A stretch of 64,000 nucleotides of DNA from Gammaproteobacteria bacterium. Its GTDB lineage: Bacteria; Pseudomonadota; Gammaproteobacteria; Burkholderiales; Rhodocyclaceae. Position 1 is the first letter of the stretch. Every line of letters starts with the position of its first letter. A program made the translations under genes and the position numbers. This document shows positions 59,024-64,000 of this stretch, piece after piece. Under the pieces are notes generated by a model. That model made no database searches and was not told the DNA's origin. It worked only from the letters and a program-made list of their open reading frames with translations. The stretch lies in contig JAHJVE010000007.1 in assembly GCA_018828385.1 (NCBI GenBank), positions 1 to 64,000 of the forward strand. Reading direction: 5' to 3'.

Positions 59024-59230
59024 TTATTCAGCGTCGAAGCCGGCATCTTCGATGGCAGCGACCAGCGCCTCGCGCGTCACGGCCTGCGGATCGAAAGCGA
59101 CTTTGGCTTCGCCTGCCTCCAGCGAGACGTCGGCGCTGGCCACGCCGGCCATGCCGCCGAGTACGCCGCCGATGTTCTTGACGCAGCCCTGGCAGCTCAT
59201 GCCACCGACCTTGATGATTGTATTTTCCAT
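59024..59230 (-). CDS. copZ: Heavy-metal-associated (CopZ-like) copper chaperone
   Basis: This 68-aa HMA domain has the metal-binding GGMSCQGC (9-16) and the ferredoxin-like pattern VKNIGGVLGGMAGVASADVSLEAGEAKVAF, then LVAAIEDAGFDAE. As a cytosolic Cu(I) chaperone it could deliver copper to the CopA ATPase at 61016. Between them lies a GGDEF-EAL gene on the same strand; the gap to it is 5 bp, so they are probably cotranscribed. Confidence 0.9.
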   Translation of the reverse strand: MENTIIKVGGMSCQGCVKNIGGVLGGMAGVASADVSLEAGEAKVAFDPQAVTREALVAAIEDAGFDAE

Positions 59231-59235
59231 GCCAT

Positions 59236-60990
59236 TTACCTATTCACGAAGGGTTGCTGACGCAGGATTTCGGCTATGCCGGCAGCCGATGTCGGCCTAC
59301 TGAAATAGTAGCCTTGCGCCATATCGCAGCCCATTTTACGCAATTGCGCCAACTGTTCGGCAGTTTCGACGCCTTCGGCGAGCACGGTCATGCGCAGGCT
59401 ACGGCCCATGCTGACGATGGTAGAGGCGATGGCCCAGTCGTCGGGATCGGTTTCCAGATCGTTGACGAAGGAACGGTCGATCTTGAGCTTGCCGACCGGG
59501 AAGCGCTTGAGATAGGCGAGCGAGGAGTAGCCGGTGCCGAAATCGTCGAGCGACAGTTCGACGCCCATGCGGTGCAGCGCCGATAGCGTGCCGAGATTGA
59601 TGTCGGCATCGTGCATCACCGTGCGCTCGGTCAGTTCCAGTTCGAGCAGGCCGGCCTCAAGCCCCGAGGCGGCGAGTGCGCCGGCGACCATTTCGACAAA
59701 ACCCGGCTGGCGAAACTGGACGGGCGCCACGTTGACGGCGACGACCAGCGACGGCAACCCCTCGTCGCACCAGGCTTTGGCCTGGCGGCAGGCTTCGCAC
59801 AGGACCCAGTCGCCGATCGGGTTGATCAGGCCGGTTTCTTCGGCGACATGGATGAAGTTGTCCGGCATGATCGTGCCGAGTTCCGGGTGCTGCCAGCGGA
59901 TCAGCGCTTCGACGCCGATCACCAGGCCGCTGCGCAGATTGACCAGCGGCTGGTACTGGAGGATGAATTCGCCCTGCGCCAGGGCGCGCCGCAGATTGCT
60001 TTCCATGAGCAGGCGGTCGAGCGTCGCCGTGTTCATCTCGGTGGCGTAAAACTGGAAGGTGTTGCGGCCGATTTCCTTGGCCCGGTACATCGCCGTGTCG
60101 GCGTTCTTGAGCAGGGTTTCGAGATCCTCTCCGTCGTGCGGATAAATGCTGATGCCGAGCGATGGCGTGACGGTCAGCTCATGCCCCGCCACTTCGAACG
60201 GCCGGGCAAAGACATCGATGATGCGCCGCGCCACTTCGGCGGCCGCCGCCGTATGAAAACCCGGCATGGCAAAAATGAACTCGTCGCCGCCGAGCCGGGC
60301 CACCGTATCGATGCGCCGCACGACAGTATCCAGCCGGCGCGCCACTTCGACCAGGAGTTCGTCGCCAACGCTGTGGCCGAGCGAGTCGTTGACCCGCTTG
60401 AAATGATCAAGATCGAGAAAGATCACGGCGATTTCGCTCTTGTCACGCTCGGCCGCTGCCAGCAACAGGACAAAACGTTCGCGCAACAGGCGACGGTTGG
60501 GCAAGCCAGTCAGCACGTCGTAGTCGGCCAGTTCGCGGATGCGGCTTTCCGCCGCCTTCTGGGCGGAAATATCGAGCAGCGTTCCGACCGAGGCCGGCCG
60601 GCCGTCAAAGCTCGACGGCGCTCCGTAGACCATGGCCGGAAACACCGAGCCATCCTTGCGCACGGCGGAAATCTCGTAGTAATGCCCGCTGGCCCCAGCG
60701 GCTCTGGCCCGCATCTGGTCGACGATGAAGGCATGCAACTCGGGAGCGACCACATCGAGCGGCCCCATGCCGTCGATCATTTCTTCGGCGCTATAGCCGA
60801 AGAGACGCGTCAGGTAGGGATTGACGTACTTGAAACGCCCATCCTGCAAGACGAAGATGCCGACCTGCGCAGCCTCCATCGTCGTCCGGAACATCGATTC
60901 CTGTTCCGTCAACGCCGGCAGACCGCCCTTGCCCTTACCCTTTCCCGCTTCTTCCAGCACAACCGACTTCCCTCCGACTCCAGTCGTCAT
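59236..60990 (-). CDS. PAS-GGDEF-EAL cyclic-di-GMP signalling protein
   Basis: This 584-aa cytosolic protein has a PAS domain (about 30-155: FRTTMEAAQVGIFVLQDGRFKYVNPYLTRLFGYSAEEM; key parts YVNPYLTRLFGY), a GGDEF domain (about 165-320) with an intact active-site GGDEF in ARLGGDEFIFAM, and an EAL domain (about 335-580) with IGVEALIRW, NVAPVQFRQPGF, DDFGTGYSSLAYLKRF, KIDRSFV and AEGVET. Both catalytic signatures look intact, so it may make or break c-di-GMP under PAS control. No membrane segment. It sits between copZ and copA, an unusual neighbour that may couple copper status to c-di-GMP. Confidence 0.92.
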   Translation of the reverse strand: MTTGVGGKSVVLEEAGKGKGKGGLPALTEQESMFRTTMEAAQVGIFVLQDGRFKYVNPYLTRLFGYSAEEMIDGMGPLDVVAPELHAFIVDQMRARAAGASGHYYEISAVRKDGSVFPAMVYGAPSSFDGRPASVGTLLDISAQKAAESRIRELADYDVLTGLPNRRLLRERFVLLLAAAERDKSEIAVIFLDLDHFKRVNDSLGHSVGDELLVEVARRLDTVVRRIDTVARLGGDEFIFAMPGFHTAAAAEVARRIIDVFARPFEVAGHELTVTPSLGISIYPHDGEDLETLLKNADTAMYRAKEIGRNTFQFYATEMNTATLDRLLMESNLRRALAQGEFILQYQPLVNLRSGLVIGVEALIRWQHPELGTIMPDNFIHVAEETGLINPIGDWVLCEACRQAKAWCDEGLPSLVVAVNVAPVQFRQPGFVEMVAGALAASGLEAGLLELELTERTVMHDADINLGTLSALHRMGVELSLDDFGTGYSSLAYLKRFPVGKLKIDRSFVNDLETDPDDWAIASTIVSMGRSLRMTVLAEGVETAEQLAQLRKMGCDMAQGYYFSRPTSAAGIAEILRQQPFVNR

Positions 60991-61015
60991 CGAAACCCCT
61001 TGTCCGTGCTTCCAC

Positions 61016-63190
61016 TCAGCGGCCCGGCTGCCAGCGCTTCAACAGCAGCGAGTTCGATACTACCGACACCGAACTCATCGCCATGGCGGCCCCCGCCACC
61101 ACCGGATTGAGCAAGCCCATGGCCGCCAGCGGAATTCCCGCCACATTGTAGATGAATGCAAAGAAAAGATTTTGCCGGATTTTGCCCAAAGTGGCCGCCG
61201 ATAGGGCGATTGCGTCAACCACACCGAGCAGGTCGCTACGAATCAATGTTAAATCTGCCGCCTCCACCGCGGCGTCGGAACCGGCGCCGATGGCAAAGCT
61301 GACATCGGCCGCGGCCAGGGCCGGCGCATCGTTGATGCCGTCGCCGACCATGGCCACCAATCCGCCGTCGGCTTTCAATTCCTTGATCGCCGCCGCCTTG
61401 TCGCCGGGCAGAATGCCGGCGCGGAACTCGGCGATACCGGCCTCGGCAGCAATCGCCGCGGCCGTTGCCGCGTTGTCGCCAGTCAGCATGACAACCCGGA
61501 TGCCGCGCTCGCGCAGCTTGCCGACCGCCACCCGCGAAGTCGGCCGCAAGGCATCGGCGATGGCAAACAGGGCCAGCGTGGTTGCGCCTTCGGCCAGCCC
61601 CACCACCGTCTTGCCGGCCCGCTGCAATTCGGCCACCGTCGGGTCGTCAGCCAGCCCCAGCCAGCTCGGCGACCCGAGGCGTAGCATCCGGCCCTCGACC
61701 TCGCCTTCGACGCCATGCCCGGCCAGGGATTTGAAATTTGCCGCTTTTTTCCGGTTGACCGCAGGAATGCCAGCAACAGCGGCGGCAACGACAGCCCGCG
61801 CCAGCGGATGCTCGGAATTCTCCTCGAGCGCTGCCGCCAAGCCGAGCGCCTCCTCGCGCGTCAGGCCGTAGGGCACGACATCGGTGACTTGCGGCGTGCC
61901 GCAGGTCAGCGTCCCGGTTTTATCCAGCGCCAGCACGGTGATCTTCTCGGCCCGCTCCAGCGCCTCGGCGTTCTTGACCAGAATGCCGGCCCGCGCCCCC
62001 TGCCCGGTGCCGACCATGATCGCCGTCGGCGTCGCCAGACCGAGCGCGCACGGGCAGGCGATGACCAGCACGGCGACGGCATTGACCAGCGCCTCGGCGA
62101 AATCGCCGGCATACCACCACCAGCCGGCGAAGGTGGCGAGCGCGATGACGCACACCGTCGGCACAAAAATCGCCGAAATCCGGTCGGCCAGCCGCTGCAC
62201 CGGCGCCTTCGAACCCTGCGCCTCGCCGACCATGCGGATGATGCCGGCGAGCAGCGTGTGCTCACCAACGCCAGTCGCCCGGCAGCGCATCGCCCCCTGG
62301 CCGTTGGCCGTCGCGGCAAAAACCTTGTCGCCGGCTCGCTTGCCCACCGGCATGCTCTCGCCGGTCAGCATCGCCTCATTGACGCTCGATTCGCCGTCGA
62401 TCAACTCGCCATCGACCGGCACGCTTTCACCCGGACGAACGAGGAAAACGTCACCCGGCATCAGCGCTTCGACCGGCATATCGATCCACTGTCCATCGCG
62501 TTCGACGCGCGCCGTCTTGGGCTGCAGACGGATCAGCGACTCGATGGCCTCCGAGGTCCGCGCCTTGGCCCGCGCTTCGAGCAGTTTGCCGAGCAGGACC
62601 AGCGTGATGACTGCCGAACCGGCCTCGAAATAGACATGCTGGGCCAGCCCGAACAGCGTGACCACCGTCGAAAAACCCCAGGCCATGCTCGTCCCGAGCG
62701 CCACCAGCACATCCATATTGGCGCCGCCGCCACGCAGGGCCTTGAAGCCGCCATCGTAGAAACGCCAGCCGATCCAGAACTGCACCGGCGTCGCCAGCGC
62801 CAGCTGGAACCAGCGCGGCAGTTCGTTCATGTGGCCATGTTCGCCGAACATGAAAAGCATCTGCCCGACGAGCGGCAAGGTCAGCGCCACCGAAATCCAG
62901 AAACGACGGATTTCGCTACGGTAAACGAGCAATTTCGCGGCTTTTTCACGTTCGCGCGTTTGCCCATCGACCACCGCAGCCGTGAAGCCGGCCTTGGCGA
63001 CAGCGGCCACCACCGCTGCTTCGTCGGCACCAGCCGAAAGACGAATGCGCGCCCGCTCGGCGGCCAGATTGACATTGGCCTGCATGCCGGCCTGGCGATT
63101 GAGCACCTTCTCCAGCCGCGCCGAACAAGCGGCGCAGGTCATGCCGCCGATGGCAAACTCGACGACCCGACCGCTATCTGCCTCGGTCAT
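61016..63190 (-). CDS. copA: Copper-translocating P1B-type ATPase CopA
   Basis: This 724-aa Cu(I)-exporting P-type ATPase has one N-terminal HMA domain ([13 protein letters not shown]), eight membrane helices with the CPC metal site ([12 protein letters not shown]), an actuator motif LTGESMPV, the phosphorylation site DKTGTLT, the nucleotide-binding [13 protein letters not shown], and [15 protein letters not shown]. The start at 63190 ([10 protein letters not shown]) overlaps the preceding usp stop as ATGA. In the N domain, residues [12 protein letters not shown] between the HP motif and the next strand are encoded by a dispersed element. Confidence 0.95.
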   Translation of the reverse strand: MTEADSGRVVEFAIGGMTCAACSARLEKVLNRQAGMQANVNLAAERARIRLSAGADEAAVVAAVAKAGFTAAVVDGQTREREKAAKLLVYRSEIRRFWISVALTLPLVGQMLFMFGEHGHMNELPRWFQLALATPVQFWIGWRFYDGGFKALRGGGANMDVLVALGTSMAWGFSTVVTLFGLAQHVYFEAGSAVITLVLLGKLLEARAKARTSEAIESLIRLQPKTARVERDGQWIDMPVEALMPGDVFLVRPGESVPVDGELIDGESSVNEAMLTGESMPVGKRAGDKVFAATANGQGAMRCRATGVGEHTLLAGIIRMVGEAQGSKAPVQRLADRISAIFVPTVCVIALATFAGWWWYAGDFAEALVNAVAVLVIACPCALGLATPTAIMVGTGQGARAGILVKNAEALERAEKITVLALDKTGTLTCGTPQVTDVVPYGLTREEALGLAAALEENSEHPLARAVVAAAVAGIPAVNRKKAANFKSLAGHGVEGEVEGRMLRLGSPSWLGLADDPTVAELQRAGKTVVGLAEGATTLALFAIADALRPTSRVAVGKLRERGIRVVMLTGDNAATAAAIAAEAGIAEFRAGILPGDKAAAIKELKADGGLVAMVGDGINDAPALAAADVSFAIGAGSDAAVEAADLTLIRSDLLGVVDAIALSAATLGKIRQNLFFAFIYNVAGIPLAAMGLLNPVVAGAAMAMSSVSVVSNSLLLKRWQPGR
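61729..61767 (-). repeat. Dispersed bipartite element, copy 20 (reverse, inside copA)
   Basis: On the minus strand TTCCTGCGGTCAACCGG, AAAAAA, GCGGC, AAATTTCAAAT. It is translated in the ATPase nucleotide-binding domain, in a loop that varies among P1B ATPases. Confidence 0.88.
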
Positions 63191-63612
63191 TTGACCAGCA
63201 GGACCGGGCAAGGCGCCAGATGCAAAACCCGCGTCGCCACCGACCCCATGACCAACCCGGCCAGGGCGCCCAGCCCGTGCGCCCCCATGACGATCAGGTC
63301 GCAAGCCAGTTCATCGGCCAGCCTGGCTACCACCTCAGCCGGCTGGCCGACATGAATGTGCGTCGTATGAAAACGCCCCGCCGCATCCAGTTTTTTCTGG
63401 GCCTCGACCAGATGCTCCTGCCCCTCTTCGAGATAGTAGGCGTGCAGCGTTTCCTTGCCGACATGGGCCTGCACGCGACCAATCGGAATCGGCGCATGGA
63501 CGTGCAGCAGGTGGATTTCCGGCACATCGCGAAACCAGCCGACGTGAGTGATCAGATGATCAACCGCGCGCAAGGAACATTCGGAACCATCAACCGGCAA
63601 GAGGATTTTCAT
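63187..63612 (-). CDS. Universal stress protein (UspA family)
   Basis: This 141-aa USP-fold protein begins [20 protein letters not shown] and ends with the ATP-binding [25 protein letters not shown] motif ([22 protein letters not shown]), so it probably binds ATP. Precise roles in this family vary. It is coupled to copA by a 4-base overlap. Confidence 0.9.
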   Translation of the reverse strand: MKILLPVDGSECSLRAVDHLITHVGWFRDVPEIHLLHVHAPIPIGRVQAHVGKETLHAYYLEEGQEHLVEAQKKLDAAGRFHTTHIHVGQPAEVVARLADELACDLIVMGAHGLGALAGLVMGSVATRVLHLAPCPVLLVK

Positions 63613-63627
63613 GATCTCACTTCCAAG

Positions 63628-64000
63628 CTAATTCAGGCCCGTCAGACGGAACAGGCCGAAGAATCCATATATCCCAAAGCCTAGCACCAACAGGCCGGAC
63701 AGGGTACGCACGACCGGCCGCCGGACGAATTCGTTGAGTCGCGCCAGGACGATGCCGGCGAGCAATAAATTAGGCAGGGTTCCGAGGCCGAAGGCCAGCA
63801 TCATCAGACCGCCGCGCGTTGCCGAACCGGCCGTCAGCGCACTGGCCAGCGCGCTGTAGACCAGACCGCAAGGCAGCCAGCCCCACAGCAGGCCAAGCGG
63901 AAAAGCCTGGCCAATGCTGCGCGCCGGCAGAAAGCGCCGGGTCAGCGGTTGCAGATGGACCCACAGTTTTTGTCCGGCGCGCTCGGTAAAAGCCAGCGCC
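63628..64000 (-). CDS. Sulfite-exporter TauE/SafE-type membrane protein, 3' part only
   Basis: The last about 124 codons of a gene entering from the right edge. The translation includes GLLWGWLPCGLVYSALASAL, then RGGLMMLAFGLGTLPNLLLAGIVLARL, and ends FGLFRLTGLN before TAG at 63628-63630. This is the C-terminal half of the TauE/SafE-like (UreH/cytochrome-oxidase-associated) family, with LPCG conserved. Members often sit next to copper ATPases and cbb3 oxidase assembly genes, as here with copA, suggesting a metal-related role. The 5' end is outside the window. Confidence 0.8.
   Translation of the reverse strand, partial: ALAFTERAGQKLWVHLQPLTRRFLPARSIGQAFPLGLLWGWLPCGLVYSALASALTAGSATRGGLMMLAFGLGTLPNLLLAGIVLARLNEFVRRPVVRTLSGLLVLGFGIYGFFGLFRLTGLN

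Noticed and set aside
3091-61767. Dispersed element as Chi or KOPS-like oriented chromosome motif
   Set aside because: Copies occur in both orientations in similar numbers, and at about 35 bp the element is much longer than such motifs, so strand polarity is not the main feature.
63560-63612. Further dispersed element from CCATCAACCGGCAAGAGG at the usp start
   Set aside because: Only CAACCGG is shared; there is no ACGGT part and no A/T tract pair, and the bases encode the conserved LLPVDGS motif.

Overview
The window looks like chromosome of a GC-rich betaproteobacterium, most likely Rhodocyclaceae (Dechloromonas/Azonexus type). I infer this from protein resemblance and gene content (CowN, FtrABCD iron uptake, CusABC/CusRS copper efflux, heterotypic bacterioferritins, C-ending codons) and not from a marker gene. 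No complete rRNA or tRNA gene lies inside, but the first 50 bases carry, on the minus strand, a strong promoter of the kind that drives rRNA operons, firing out of the left edge.

Layout. 0-6 kb: greB and small hypothetical genes, tas, a DUF455 ferritin-like gene and deaD. 6-8 kb: a hybrid histidine kinase with a CxxCH-bearing DUF3365 sensor. 8.3-20.6 kb: an iron block with a Fur-boxed siderophore receptor, an alpha-hydroxy-acid oxidase, PiuC, an Fe(3+)-binding protein, Fur-boxed hemP, tonB-exbB-exbD, and a ferrous system ftrA-porin-ftrB-ftrC-ftrD. 20.7-24.2 kb: a NERD-UvrD helicase followed 17 bp later by an AT-rich reverse transcriptase of the Abi/DRT-like kind, a probable anti-phage insertion. 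24.6-31.8 kb: a FliD-like orphan, a GlsB-type membrane protein, a thioesterase, a chemoreceptor, a CHRD protein, and a CooA-like CO-sensor candidate next to cowN. 31.9-44.5 kb: sucrose phosphorylase, then copper genes (YHS protein, Met-rich protein, cusA-cusB-cusC-cusF-DUF411 on the minus strand, cytochrome c, and divergent cusRS) with two ATTACA-N4-type palindromes. 44.6-53.2 kb: AsmA, an MFS transporter, membrane proteins, nudC and a second hybrid kinase. 53.5-57.3 kb: iron storage and uptake (bfr pair, Fur-boxed bfd, feoB-feoA). 57.3-57.9 kb: a long inverted repeat. 57.9-64 kb: selD, copZ-like, PAS-GGDEF-EAL, copA, a universal stress protein and the 3' part of a TauE/SafE-type membrane protein.

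Two signals are not explained by the genes. First, a bipartite element of about 35 bp occurs at least 16 times, and about 20 times counting degenerate copies, in both orientations, both between and inside genes. It has the core TACGGTCAACCGG followed by two A/T tracts about one helical turn apart. This is the architecture of the Haemophilus uptake signal sequence, and the element may be an undescribed DNA-uptake or chromosome-marking sequence. Second, a C-rich CCAGCCAGCC direct repeat lies in the 5' leader of five iron genes (siderophore receptor, tonB, ftrA, ftrC, first bfr), which suggests shared post-transcriptional control. The RT/helicase island and the CooA-like/cowN pair are the other points to follow up.

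All of this comes from reading the sequence and the translated frames. No database search was run.
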